From: CAYJFK01 sp964369475
Lineage (GTDB): Bacteria > Bacillota > Clostridia > Oscillospirales > Feifaniaceae
Length of the DNA: 29,701 nt
Assembly: GCA_964369475.1 (NCBI GenBank)
Contig: CAYJFK010000025.1
Coordinates: 1-29,701, forward strand
Direction: 5' to 3'
The notes under the pieces are model-generated. The model had not been told where the DNA came from and ran no database searches. It saw only the letters and a list, made by a program, of their open reading frames with translations. Position 1 is the stretch's first letter. Every line of letters begins with the position of its first letter. The translations under genes and the position numbers were made by a program. Positions 1 to 8,287 of the stretch are shown here, piece after piece.

Positions 1-322
1 CCAAGGGCGGCCACCAAGGGCGGCCACCAAGGGCGGCCACCAAGGGCGGCCACCAAGGGCGGCCGCCAAGGGGCGACCGCCAAGGGGCGACCGCCAAGGG
101 GCGACCGCCAAGGGCGACCGCCGAGGGCGGCCACCAAGGGCGACCGCCAAGGGGCGACCGCCAAGGGGCGACCGCCGAGGGGCGACCGCCAAGGGGCGAC
201 CGCCAAGGGGCGACCGCCGAGTGGCGACCGCCAAGGGCGACCACCAAGGGGCGACCTCCGAGTGGCGACCGCCAAGGGCGACAGCCGAGGGGCGACCGCC
301 GAGGGGCGACAGCCGAGGGCGG
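1..322. repeat. GC-rich tandem repeat array, 13/14-bp unit, about 24 copies
   Basis: About 24 head-to-tail units run from base 1 to about 322. There are two forms: a 13-bp unit CCAAGGGCGGCCA (the first four copies are identical and the fifth differs only in its last base) and a 14-bp unit CCAAGGGGCGACCG, common from base 66 onward. Variants swap A for G at position 3, have three or four G in the run, or end in CA, CG, CT or AG. Copies are most uniform at the left edge and most degenerate at the right. The array is cut by the window edge, so its true length is unknown. Base composition is far more GC-rich than the rest of the window. No stop codon occurs in any of the six frames, so openness is not evidence of coding. 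The mix of 13- and 14-bp units shifts any frame repeatedly. Its function is unknown. Bases 323-442, between array and promoter, hold no gene; I see only a short inverted repeat AAATTG-CA-CAATTT at 374-387. Confidence 0.95.
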
Positions 323-442
323 TAACATCGGCGGCTCATGCCCTGATTAATCTGATCCATTATATGTAGGGCAAAATTGCACAATTTCTATTGCCGTAAG
401 TCACAAACATATGCACACAAAGTTAAATATAAGAAAATACAC

Positions 443-470
443 TTGTAATTTCTCTCACATTAGGTATAAT
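443..470 (+). promoter_or_regulatory. sigma-A-type promoter for the ktrB gene
   Basis: TTGTAA at 443-448 and a perfect TATAAT at 465-470 are separated by 16 bp. Transcription would start near 477, leaving a very short leader before the SD AGGAGG at 480-485. The -35 box matches the consensus at four of six positions. Confidence 0.75.
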
Positions 471-484
471 ACACTTGTCAGGAG

Positions 485-1873
485 GTGCTGGTCATCGAAA
501 CTACACCATGGTATCAGAAAAAAAGAAAATTTAGACTAAGGCCTGTGCAGTATGTACTGCTCGGTTTTACAATAGTTGTGCTAACAGGGGCATTTTTGCT
601 CATGCTTCCGATTTCCTCAAATACAGGCATGTGGACAGATCCGCTAACTGCACTCTTTACAGCGACGAGCGCAACTTGTGTAACAGGGCTTGTAGTTGTA
701 GACACATACACACACTGGAGCACATTTGGCCAGTGGACTATTTTGCTTTTAATACAAATTGGCGGCCTTGGCTTTATGAGCTTTGCCACCCTCTTTTCGC
801 TCATGCTAAAGCGCACAATTTCTTTTTCAGAGCGCCTTGTAATGATGGAGTCCTTAAACTTTAGCGAAACATCGGGCATCGTTCGCACCACGCAACACAT
901 ATTGATCGGCGCATTTTTCATCGAAACAATAGGCGCAGTTATACTATCCCTTAGATTTGCACAGGACTTTGGAATTGCCGAGGGCATAAAAATGGGAATA
1001 TTCCACTCCGTATCGGCATTTTGCAATGCGGGGTTTGACATAATGGGCAGCTACGGACAATTCTCGAGCCTAACGCACTATGTAAGCGACCCCATTGTAA
1101 ACATAGTTATAATGAGTCTTATCGTGCTTGGCGGTCTCGGCTTTATCGTATGGGAAGAACTTGTCCAAAAGCGTACACTCAACATAAAAAAGCTATCGCC
1201 GTACAGCCGCCTTGTCATGACTGTAACGGCACTGCTATTACTATCAGGCTTTGTGCTCTTTGCAGTATTCGAGTGGAACAACCCCGACACACTGGGCGCA
1301 CTGCCCGAAGGGGAGCGCCTTCTTGCGGCGGCATTCCAGTCGGTAACGACGAGAACGGCAGGATTTAACACGATAGACCAAGCCGCAATGACAGCGCCTA
1401 GCGAAATTCTAACAATAATACTAATGTTTATAGGCGGCGCTTCCGGCTCGACGGCAGGCGGTATAAAGGTAGTAACATTTGCAGTTCTTGTACTGCTTGC
1501 AGTATCTGTAACACAAGGCCGCAAGGACATTGTGGTATACGGCCGCTCTATCTCGACCAACAATGTGCTACGTGCCATAACAATTTTCTTTGTAGCCCTC
1601 GCACTTACAATAGGTGGCACAATACTAATGACAGCAACACAACCGGGCACAGGCGCAGTGGAAGCGCTCTTTGAATGCTTCTCGGCATTTGGCACGGTCG
1701 GTCTATCGCTAGGCATAACGCCGACACTCTCGACAATAAGCAGGATATACATTATACTGCTTATGTTCTTTGGTCGAGTTGGAATTTTAACGGTAACAAT
1801 CTCGGTAGCGGCAAGACTGTATGGCAGAGACGATGTCTTAGGCTATCCCGAAACAAAGGTGCTTATCGGGTAG
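485..1873 (+). CDS. ktrB: TrkH/KtrB-family potassium channel-transporter subunit
   Basis: This is an integral membrane K+ translocating subunit of the Trk/Ktr/HKT superfamily, 462 residues, normal for KtrB. The four pore-loop repeats each show the selectivity-filter glycine: G68 in TCVTGL, G183 in CNAGFD, G293 in TRTAGFN and G406 in FGTVGL. The flexible gate segment after the third repeat (GGASGSTAGG) is present. The next gene encodes the matching cytoplasmic RCK subunit, so this is a Ktr-type, probably Na+-assisted, K+ uptake system. The start is uncertain. The GTG at 485 lies inside the SD itself, CTG 488 is only 2 bases from it, and there is no in-frame ATG, GTG or TTG between the upstream stop (467) and the first membrane segment. 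ATC at 494 has ideal spacing. Whichever start is used, the transporter core is intact. Confidence 0.93.
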   Translation: MLVIETTPWYQKKRKFRLRPVQYVLLGFTIVVLTGAFLLMLPISSNTGMWTDPLTALFTATSATCVTGLVVVDTYTHWSTFGQWTILLLIQIGGLGFMSFATLFSLMLKRTISFSERLVMMESLNFSETSGIVRTTQHILIGAFFIETIGAVILSLRFAQDFGIAEGIKMGIFHSVSAFCNAGFDIMGSYGQFSSLTHYVSDPIVNIVIMSLIVLGGLGFIVWEELVQKRTLNIKKLSPYSRLVMTVTALLLLSGFVLFAVFEWNNPDTLGALPEGERLLAAAFQSVTTRTAGFNTIDQAAMTAPSEILTIILMFIGGASGSTAGGIKVVTFAVLVLLAVSVTQGRKDIVVYGRSISTNNVLRAITIFFVALALTIGGTILMTATQPGTGAVEALFECFSAFGTVGLSLGITPTLSTISRIYIILLMFFGRVGILTVTISVAARLYGRDDVLGYPETKVLIG

Positions 1874-1956
1874 TGCTGATATAACCTAATAAGGAAATCA
1901 AACGAAAAAAACGAAAAAATATCGATACCTCTAACACAAAAGAATGGAGTTTTCTT

Positions 1957-2610
1957 ATGAAATCATTTGTAGTAATAGGGCTTGGACGCTTTGGCGGCAA
2001 CCTTGCAAGAACGCTTGCAGGTCTTGGGCTTGAGGTTTTGGGCATAGACGAAAAACCCGAGCAAGTCCAAAGAATAGCCGACTCGATTACACACGCTGTA
2101 ACGGGCGATGCTAAGGACGAGCGAGTTTTAATGTCGCTTGGCATTCGCAACTTCGACTGTGCAATTGTAGCGCTCTCCTCCGACATGGAGTCCTCTATAC
2201 TTGTAACTCTCATGCTAAAGGAAATGGGTGCAAATACGGTTGTCTCCAAGGCATCATCCGAAATGCACGCAAGGGTATTAAAAAAGGTCGGCGCAGATAA
2301 AGTTGTATTCCCCGAAAGGGATATGGGCACACGTCTTGCACAGAGCTTGTCCATGAACAGCATACTTGAATATATCGAACTTTCAGACGACTATTCGATT
2401 GCCGAAATTGTCGTGCCGGAGGTATGGCTCGGCAAGTCGCTAAGAGGGCTTAGCGTTCGTTCCAAGTACGGCATAAATGTAATCGGCCTAAGAAAAGAAA
2501 ACGGCTCGGTTATGGATATATCGCCCGACCCAGATGAAAAGCTTGAAAAGGGCGATGCACTTATAGTAGTGGGAGAAAACGAGGCGGTAGCCAAGGTGGG
2601 TAGCCTGTGA
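1957..2610 (+). CDS. ktrA: KtrA/TrkA-family potassium uptake regulatory subunit
   Basis: This 217-residue cytoplasmic protein forms the nucleotide-gated RCK ring on KtrB. The N-terminal RCK_N Rossmann domain carries GLGRFG (residues 8-13), which binds NAD(H) or ATP/ADP in the family. A TrkA_C (RCK_C) ligand-binding domain follows from about residue 135 to the end, and has been linked to c-di-AMP in KtrA proteins. An ATGGAG-like SD lies just before ATG 1957. It begins 83 bases after ktrB with no terminator or clear promoter between them, so the two are probably co-transcribed. Its stop overlaps the next gene's GTG by 4 bases. Confidence 0.93.
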   Translation: MKSFVVIGLGRFGGNLARTLAGLGLEVLGIDEKPEQVQRIADSITHAVTGDAKDERVLMSLGIRNFDCAIVALSSDMESSILVTLMLKEMGANTVVSKASSEMHARVLKKVGADKVVFPERDMGTRLAQSLSMNSILEYIELSDDYSIAEIVVPEVWLGKSLRGLSVRSKYGINVIGLRKENGSVMDISPDPDEKLEKGDALIVVGENEAVAKVGSL

Positions 2611-3311
2611 TCTCGTTAAAGACGGCGGCAACACTACTGACACCCAAAGGCAGAAAAGAGCATGGCATGTTTATTGTTGAAGGGCAAAAGCTTATAGACG
2701 AAGCGATTGGGGCGGGCTATACCCTAAAGGCGACCTTTAACAAGGATGATGTCGGCGACAAGGCATTTGCAAAGCTTTGCGACACCGTAACTCCGCAAGG
2801 GGTTGCGGCTGTCTTTGATTTAAAGGAAAAAGCAGAGAACAAACCAAGTGAGCACGGCAAGTATATACTACTCGAAAATATACAAAACCCACAAAATGTC
2901 GGGGCTATTATTCGCAGTGCCGAAGCAATGGGACTTACAGGGGTGATTTTTTGCGGAACATATGTAGATATTTTTTCTCCCAAGGTGCTCCGTGGCAGTA
3001 TGGGCTCGTCGCTTAGAGTCAACTGCATGTTTTGCGAAAATGCAAAAGAGGCCGCACAAAGAATAAAAGAGGTCGGGCTAAAGCTCTATGCCGCTACACT
3101 GTCGCAAGATGCACTGCCTATAAACAAAATTAAAATTGATAGCGGAGTTGTTGCAATAGGAAACGAAGGAGCAGGGCTTACAGAGGAACTTATTGCCCTG
3201 TCGGACGGCGCTCTAATTATACCAATGGCAGGGGCGACCGAGTCGCTCTCGGCACAGGTTGCCGCTGCAATTATTATGTGGGAACTTTTTTGGCGTGGTA
3301 GCGTGATTTAG
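2607..3311 (+). CDS. TrmH/SpoU-family RNA 2'-O-ribose methyltransferase
   Basis: This is a SAM-dependent SPOUT (class IV) RNA 2'-O-methyltransferase, 234 residues. The N-terminal substrate-binding segment (FIVEGQKLIDEA) precedes the trefoil-knot catalytic domain. Motif 1 is NPQNVGAIIR at residues 94-103 with catalytic Arg103. Motif 2 is IGNEGAGL at 184-191. Motif 3 is ESLSAQVAAA, where the usual SLN asparagine is replaced by serine. The family modifies 23S rRNA (RlmB, YsgA types) or tRNA (TrmH); the separate substrate-binding domain favours an rRNA substrate, but the exact nucleotide cannot be read from sequence. The GTG start sits in a GTGA overlap with ktrA, implying translational coupling. 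In many Firmicutes this gene precedes pheS; here it follows the K+ genes. Confidence 0.9.
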   Translation: MISLKTAATLLTPKGRKEHGMFIVEGQKLIDEAIGAGYTLKATFNKDDVGDKAFAKLCDTVTPQGVAAVFDLKEKAENKPSEHGKYILLENIQNPQNVGAIIRSAEAMGLTGVIFCGTYVDIFSPKVLRGSMGSSLRVNCMFCENAKEAAQRIKEVGLKLYAATLSQDALPINKIKIDSGVVAIGNEGAGLTEELIALSDGALIIPMAGATESLSAQVAAAIIMWELFWRGSVI

Positions 3312-3414
3312 TTAGACGATTAAATTATTTCGTTAGGTAAAATGGTTATATATTAGAAAAAATTTCATTACCAACTGCGAAAAATGAATAAAAAATAAAA
3401 ATTTACAATTAAAA

Positions 3415-3443
3415 TTGCATATTGATAAATTGTGTGCTACAAT
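3415..3443 (+). promoter_or_regulatory. extended -10 promoter for the dprA-topA group
   Basis: TTGCAT at 3415-3420, a 17-bp spacer, and TACAAT at 3438-3443 preceded by TG (extended -10). A strongly A/T-rich stretch at about 3354-3414 lies upstream and could act as an UP element. The leader of about 90 bases contains a short hairpin GCGCA-CAAGA-TGCGC at 3470-3484. The 228-base gap after the methyltransferase gene shows no terminator. Confidence 0.7.
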
Positions 3444-3539
3444 AGCAACGAGGGATAGAGTTATCTCGAGCGCACAAGATGCGCAAAATCTAAAAAAAGC
3501 CCTAAAGATATATACCCCGTGAAGGGAGGTGCTTACAAT

Positions 3540-4724
3540 ATGCAAAACTACGACATTCACGCAATATGGCTAACAGCGACACTTACGCCCGACAGTCCGA
3601 AGGTCTTTAAACTTATAGATACCTTCGGGTCGGCAGAGCAGGTCTACAAAGCAGAAAGGGTAGAGCTTGCCTCGATAGGGCTACTGCAAAGAGACGAGAT
3701 AGATCTACTGCTAAACAAATCGCTCGACGGTGCGTGGCGCATTGTGGCAGACTGCAGGAGGCTCGGAATAGAAATAACACACATCGGAAAAGAGGACTAC
3801 CCTCCGCTACTGGAACACATAGCGCAACCACCCGTAGTGCTCTACTATAAAGGCGATATGAGCACTTTGATAGATCCGCTATCGATTTGCATTGTAGGCA
3901 CAAGGGGAGCGACCTCCTACGGCGAAGGGGTTGCAATGCGACTTGCATATGACCTTGCCATGTGTGGCATAACAATAGTGTCAGGCCTTGCCGAGGGTAT
4001 AGACAGCACAGCCCACATAGGAGCGCTAAAGGCAGGCGGAAAAACGGTAGCCGTTATGCCTGTGCCGCTCGATCGTGTCTACCCAAAGGTAAACGAGGAG
4101 CTATATGCAAATATAATCAACAGTGGCGGCCTTGCAATAAGCGAGTATTACCCGAGTTTTACAGTAGACAAAAGCGCATTTGTTATAAGAAACCGCATTA
4201 TGAGCGGCATATCTTACGGCACAGTTATAGTCGAAGCGCCCGAGCGCTCAGGCGCACTTGCCACCGCTCGTCATGCGATAGATCAAAACAGAGAGCTCTT
4301 TGCAGTGCCCGGTAATATAACGTCGCCAAACTCGCACGGCACAAACGGGCTTATCAAGTCGATGTCGGCAATGGCTGTAACGAGCGCTACCGACATACTA
4401 ACGGAATATGTAACGCTCTATCCGGAAAAACTCTTTACACAGAGGAGCGCATATATAGAAATTCCAAAAGAGGAAACAAAGCTAAAGCTTGCCTCGCCGC
4501 CGCCTAAATTTGGCGGATACCGTGAATGGGAGCTTACAAAGAGCGAGGAAAAGATAATTTCCTTAATAGAAATAACGGGAAGTGCCACACAAAAGCTACT
4601 TATAAGAACTTGCGGCATGGAACAAAAAGAGCTTGAACAAACACTCCAAAGCTTGAGCGGCAAGGGTGCTGTTATAAAAGACCCCACAGGAAGGTATCAC
4701 ACGGTCGGCAAGCCTAAAGGGTAA
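3540..4724 (+). CDS. dprA: DNA-processing protein DprA (Smf)
   Basis: DprA binds incoming single-stranded DNA and loads RecA during natural transformation; it is also widespread in non-competent bacteria. The product has 394 residues: an N-terminal SAM/HhH-like region, a Rossmann-like DNA-binding core from about 100 to 310, and a C-terminal winged helix at about 340-390. Core motifs are IVGTRGATSYG (from residue 118), SGLAEGID (148-155), RNR (217-219), SGALATARHA and AVPGNI. One conserved loop is unusual: where relatives have a glycine-rich GTGLD or GCGLD, this protein has MPVPLD (173-178). I chose ATG 3540 because GGGAGG lies 10 bases upstream; the GTG at 3519 lies upstream of that SD. The dprA-topA-trmFO order is classic for Firmicutes. 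Confidence 0.95.
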   Translation: MQNYDIHAIWLTATLTPDSPKVFKLIDTFGSAEQVYKAERVELASIGLLQRDEIDLLLNKSLDGAWRIVADCRRLGIEITHIGKEDYPPLLEHIAQPPVVLYYKGDMSTLIDPLSICIVGTRGATSYGEGVAMRLAYDLAMCGITIVSGLAEGIDSTAHIGALKAGGKTVAVMPVPLDRVYPKVNEELYANIINSGGLAISEYYPSFTVDKSAFVIRNRIMSGISYGTVIVEAPERSGALATARHAIDQNRELFAVPGNITSPNSHGTNGLIKSMSAMAVTSATDILTEYVTLYPEKLFTQRSAYIEIPKEETKLKLASPPPKFGGYREWELTKSEEKIISLIEITGSATQKLLIRTCGMEQKELEQTLQSLSGKGAVIKDPTGRYHTVGKPKG

Positions 4725-4810
4725 AGGTCGCAAGTAGTAGAGCCACTTTATAAAAGCAAGGCTAAAACCGTTTGAATATAGGCAAAAAAACGCAAGAGAA
4801 AGGGTGCCAT

Positions 4811-6940
4811 ATGGCTAATTTATTGATTGTTGAGTCCCCTGCAAAGGCAAAGACCATAAAAAAATACCTTGGAGGGACATATAAAGTTGTAGCCTCTATG
4901 GGTCACGTTAGAGACCTGCCAAAGAGTAAGCTCGGAATAGATGTCGAGGCCGATTTCGAGCCGAGCTACATTTCCATTAGAGGCAAGGGAGATATTATTA
5001 AGGCGCTTAAAAAAGAAGCGAAAGGCGCAAAAAAAATCTTCCTCGCAACCGACCCCGATCGTGAAGGGGAGGCAATATCGTGGCATCTTGCGGCACTGCT
5101 CGGGCTCGACCCGTCAGAGCCTATTCGTGTTACATTTAACGAGATTACAAAATCTGCCGTCCAAAAGGCGGTAAAGAGCCCGAGGCCGATAGATATGGAT
5201 CTTGTAGATGCTCAGCAGGCAAGACGAATACTCGACCGCCTTGTAGGTTACAAAATAAGTCCGTTTTTATGGAATAAGGTTAAAAAAGGTCTGTCGGCAG
5301 GTCGTGTGCAGAGCGTTGCGACACGCCTTATTGTCGACCGTGAGGAGGAAATCGAAGCCTTTAACCCTGTCGAGTATTGGACGATTGAATCTGTTGTGTC
5401 CAAACTGAAGGGCGGCAAGTTTAAAGCTCGTTTCCACGGCACAAAAAAGGGCAAGATAGAGCTTACAAATGAAAAAGAAGCAACCGAGATAAACGATGTG
5501 CTAAAGAGTGCCGCATACAAGGTCGACAGCGTGAAAAAGAGCACAAAAAAGAGAAACCCCGCTCCTCCTTTCACGACCTCTACCATGCAGCAAGATGCAT
5601 CTCGTAAGCTTGGCTTTACCTCCAAGAAAACAATGTCGGTAGCACAGGAGCTATACGAAGGTATAGAGATTGCAGGAGTCGGCCTGACCGCCCTAATAAC
5701 CTACATGAGAACAGACAGCCTTCGCATCTCGCAAGAGGCGCTCGACGAGGTGCGCTCTCATATAACGACGACCTACGGCGAGGGCTATTGCCCTAAAACG
5801 CCGAGATTATATAAATCTAAAAACAGCTCGCAAGATGCTCACGAAGCTATAAGACCTACTTCGCTCGAATTTTCGCCCGACGACCTAAAGGGAAAAATTC
5901 CAAGAGATGCGCACAGGCTTTATAAGCTGATCTGGGGCAGATTTGTAGCCTGCCAAATGGAAGCACAAGTGCTCGACGTTGTAAGTGTAGACATTGCGGC
6001 AGACAAATATATACTAAAGGCAAGCGGTCACACGGTTAGCTTTGCAGGCTTTACAGCGGTATACGAAGAAGCAGGCGACGACAAAAAGGAAGAAGCGGCA
6101 AAACTGCCGGCTCTTACAGACGGAGAGGAGCTAAACTTGGAAGAAATAACTCCAACTCAGCACTTCACACAGCCGCCACCAAGATATACCGAAGCGAGCC
6201 TTATTAAAGCGCTCGAAGAACACGGTATTGGCAGACCGTCGACATATGCGCCGACAATCTCTACAATTCAGTCGAGAGAATATGTCGTTAAGGATGGCAA
6301 GTCCTTTAAACCGACAGAGCTCGGCGGTGTTACAACGACACTTATGAAGGATCATTTTAAAGATATAGTCGACATAGAATTTACCGCCAATATGGAAAAC
6401 AACCTCGACAAAGTAGAGGCAGGCGACGAGGCATGGAAGAACACAATTCGCTCCTTCTACAAGGGATTTGAGCATGAGCTTACAGAGGCAGAGAAAAACT
6501 TAGGCGATGTTAGCTACAAAGTGCCCGACGAGGTTACAGACGAAATATGCGAGCTTTGCGGTCGTAATATGGTTATAAAATCGGGCAGATTTGGAAAATT
6601 CCTTGCCTGCCCCGGATACCCAGAGTGTAAAAACACAAAGCCACTGCTCGACGATACAGGGGCTAAGTGCCCGAAGTGCGGCGGTAGAATTGTGCGCCGT
6701 ATGAGCAAGAACAAAAACAAATTCTATGCCTGCGAGCACTCGCCGACATGCTCCTTTATCACATGGTACGAGCCGACAAAGGACGCTTGCACGGTCTGCG
6801 GAAGTGTTATGCTACAAAAATCAAGATACGGCAAAAAGAGCGTTATCTGCTCGAACGAGGACTGCGTAAATGGCGAAAAGCCGACACCGCAAGAGGCAAA
6901 CAAGGCAGAGGATAAGTCGGAAGGGACGGCAGGGAAGTAA
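4811..6940 (+). CDS. topA: DNA topoisomerase I (type IA)
   Basis: This enzyme relaxes negative supercoils through a transient 5'-phosphotyrosine link to one strand. The product has 709 residues. The N-terminal TOPRIM domain shows the metal-binding Glu8 (IVESPAKAKTI) and DPDREGE with Asp81 and Asp83. The active-site tyrosine is Y298 in TYMRTDSLRIS, with the helper R300. Three C-terminal four-cysteine zinc ribbons begin near C580, C620 and C660, the usual Firmicutes arrangement. ATG 4811 is chosen over the in-frame TTG at 4772 because a GAAAGGGTG-type SD precedes it and the family N-terminus begins MANLLIVESPAKA. The last base of the stop codon is the first base of trmFO. Confidence 0.97.
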   Translation: MANLLIVESPAKAKTIKKYLGGTYKVVASMGHVRDLPKSKLGIDVEADFEPSYISIRGKGDIIKALKKEAKGAKKIFLATDPDREGEAISWHLAALLGLDPSEPIRVTFNEITKSAVQKAVKSPRPIDMDLVDAQQARRILDRLVGYKISPFLWNKVKKGLSAGRVQSVATRLIVDREEEIEAFNPVEYWTIESVVSKLKGGKFKARFHGTKKGKIELTNEKEATEINDVLKSAAYKVDSVKKSTKKRNPAPPFTTSTMQQDASRKLGFTSKKTMSVAQELYEGIEIAGVGLTALITYMRTDSLRISQEALDEVRSHITTTYGEGYCPKTPRLYKSKNSSQDAHEAIRPTSLEFSPDDLKGKIPRDAHRLYKLIWGRFVACQMEAQVLDVVSVDIAADKYILKASGHTVSFAGFTAVYEEAGDDKKEEAAKLPALTDGEELNLEEITPTQHFTQPPPRYTEASLIKALEEHGIGRPSTYAPTISTIQSREYVVKDGKSFKPTELGGVTTTLMKDHFKDIVDIEFTANMENNLDKVEAGDEAWKNTIRSFYKGFEHELTEAEKNLGDVSYKVPDEVTDEICELCGRNMVIKSGRFGKFLACPGYPECKNTKPLLDDTGAKCPKCGGRIVRRMSKNKNKFYACEHSPTCSFITWYEPTKDACTVCGSVMLQKSRYGKKSVICSNEDCVNGEKPTPQEANKAEDKSEGTAGK

Positions 6941-8238
6941 TGAAAGTACAGGTAATAGGTGCAGGCCTTGCAGGGTGCGAGGCGGCATGGCAACTGGCTA
7001 AACGTGGCGTGGAGGTAACCCTTTGGGACATAAAGCCCGAGGGAAGAACCCCTGCCCACGTAAGCCCCTTGTTTGCCGAGCTCGTCTGCTCGAACTCGCT
7101 AAGGGCGGCCAACATAGAAAATGCAGTCGGCCTACTAAAAGAAGAAATGCGCCGCATGGGGTCTTTAATAATCGAGGCGGCAGACAGCACAAAGGTGCCT
7201 GCCGGCGGCGCTCTTGCAGTAGACAGAGAGGCATTTGCGCAGCATGTAACAGATGCTGTTATGGAGCATCCACTTATAACATTCAAAACGGGCGAAGTAA
7301 CAAAAATTCCAAGCGGCAATGTTATCGTTGCAACAGGCCCGCTTACGACCGATGCCCTGTCAGACGACATTGCAAAGACGCTCCACTTTGACAGACTACA
7401 TTTTTACGATGCCGCCGCCCCAATAGTCTCCTTCGAGTCGATAGACATGAATACAGCCTTTTTTGGCTCGAGATACGGCAAGGGTACCGACGACTATATT
7501 AACTGCCCCATGACAAAGGAGCAATACATAGCCTTTTGGACAGAGCTAAAGGAGGCCGAGGAAGCAGTGCTTCACGGCTTTGAAGACAGCGCTGTTTTTG
7601 AAGGCTGTATGCCGATAGAGGTAATGGCAAGACGTGGCGAGGACACAATGCGCTTTGGCCCACTAAAGCCTGTCGGCCTGCCTCACCCCGTAACGGGCGA
7701 GGAGTTTTACGCTGTAATTCAGCTAAGGCAAGACAATGCCGCAAAAACACTCTACAACCTCGTAGGCTTTCAAACCCATCTAAAATTCCCCGAACAAAAG
7801 AGGGTCTTTTCCATGATACCGGGGCTTGAAAATGCAGAATTTGTGCGCTATGGTGTTATGCACAGAAACACATATATAAACTCGCCCGGAGTGCTCTCGC
7901 CGACATACAGAAGCTTAGCACGGGAAAATCTATACTTTGCAGGACAGATGACAGGGGTAGAGGGCTATGTCGAATCGGCATCTTCGGGATTTGTCTCGGG
8001 GCTTAACATGGCAATGGTACTGCTTGGCAAAGAGGAAATAGTATTTCCAAAAGAAACGGCGATAGGCGCACTCGGAAATTATATAGCGACAGCCGAAAAG
8101 GCAAATTTCCAGCCTATGAATGTCAACTTTGGCATTGTTGCGCCACCAAACTTTAAGTTTAAGGGCAAAAAGAACAAAAACGAAAAGCTTGCCGACAGAT
8201 CACTACTTTTGATTGCTGAGATCGCAAAGAATATTTAA
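6940..8238 (+). CDS. trmFO: TrmFO: folate/FAD-dependent tRNA (uracil-54-C5)-methyltransferase
   Basis: TrmFO makes ribothymidine at tRNA position 54 using 5,10-methylenetetrahydrofolate as carbon donor and FADH2 as reductant. The product has 432 residues. The FAD-binding GAGLAG lies at residues 7-12. The conserved VCSNSLR carries Cys50, and FEGCMPIE carries Cys223; these match the two cysteines studied in Bacillus TrmFO (53 and 226). The C-terminal GVEGYVESASSGF motif is present. It overlaps topA by one base, with AGGGA as SD inside the topA end. The usual downstream xerC/hslVU/codY genes are absent and plsX follows directly. Confidence 0.96.
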   Translation: MKVQVIGAGLAGCEAAWQLAKRGVEVTLWDIKPEGRTPAHVSPLFAELVCSNSLRAANIENAVGLLKEEMRRMGSLIIEAADSTKVPAGGALAVDREAFAQHVTDAVMEHPLITFKTGEVTKIPSGNVIVATGPLTTDALSDDIAKTLHFDRLHFYDAAAPIVSFESIDMNTAFFGSRYGKGTDDYINCPMTKEQYIAFWTELKEAEEAVLHGFEDSAVFEGCMPIEVMARRGEDTMRFGPLKPVGLPHPVTGEEFYAVIQLRQDNAAKTLYNLVGFQTHLKFPEQKRVFSMIPGLENAEFVRYGVMHRNTYINSPGVLSPTYRSLARENLYFAGQMTGVEGYVESASSGFVSGLNMAMVLLGKEEIVFPKETAIGALGNYIATAEKANFQPMNVNFGIVAPPNFKFKGKKNKNEKLADRSLLLIAEIAKNI

Positions 8239-8243
8239 CAAAG

Positions 8244-8266
8244 TGGGCTGATTGAAAATCAGCCCA
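8244..8266 (+). terminator. perfect 10-bp hairpin between trmFO and plsX (weak terminator or processing site)
   Basis: TGGGCTGATT (8244-8253) and AATCAGCCCA (8257-8266) form a 10-bp stem with a GAA loop. Only ATATT follows, so the U-tract is poor and full termination is doubtful. The plsX SD AAAGGAG (8271-8277) begins four bases after the stem. An attenuator or a stabilising 5' hairpin after RNA cleavage is as likely as a terminator. Confidence 0.6.
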
Positions 8267-8287
8267 TATTAAAGGAGAAAACTATTT

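Noticed and set aside
1..322. CRISPR array
   Set aside because: Units are contiguous 13-14-bp repeats with no unique spacers, and no cas genes are present.
1078..1752. Long open frame on the minus strand (224 codons) opposite ktrB
   Set aside because: It lies entirely within a well-supported gene on the + strand, and its translation is Ser/Thr/Pro-rich without any family motif, as expected for a mirror frame.
4772..4810. TTG 4772 as the topA start
   Set aside because: It adds 13 residues not seen in topoisomerase I, while ATG 4811 matches the conserved N-terminus and has an SD.
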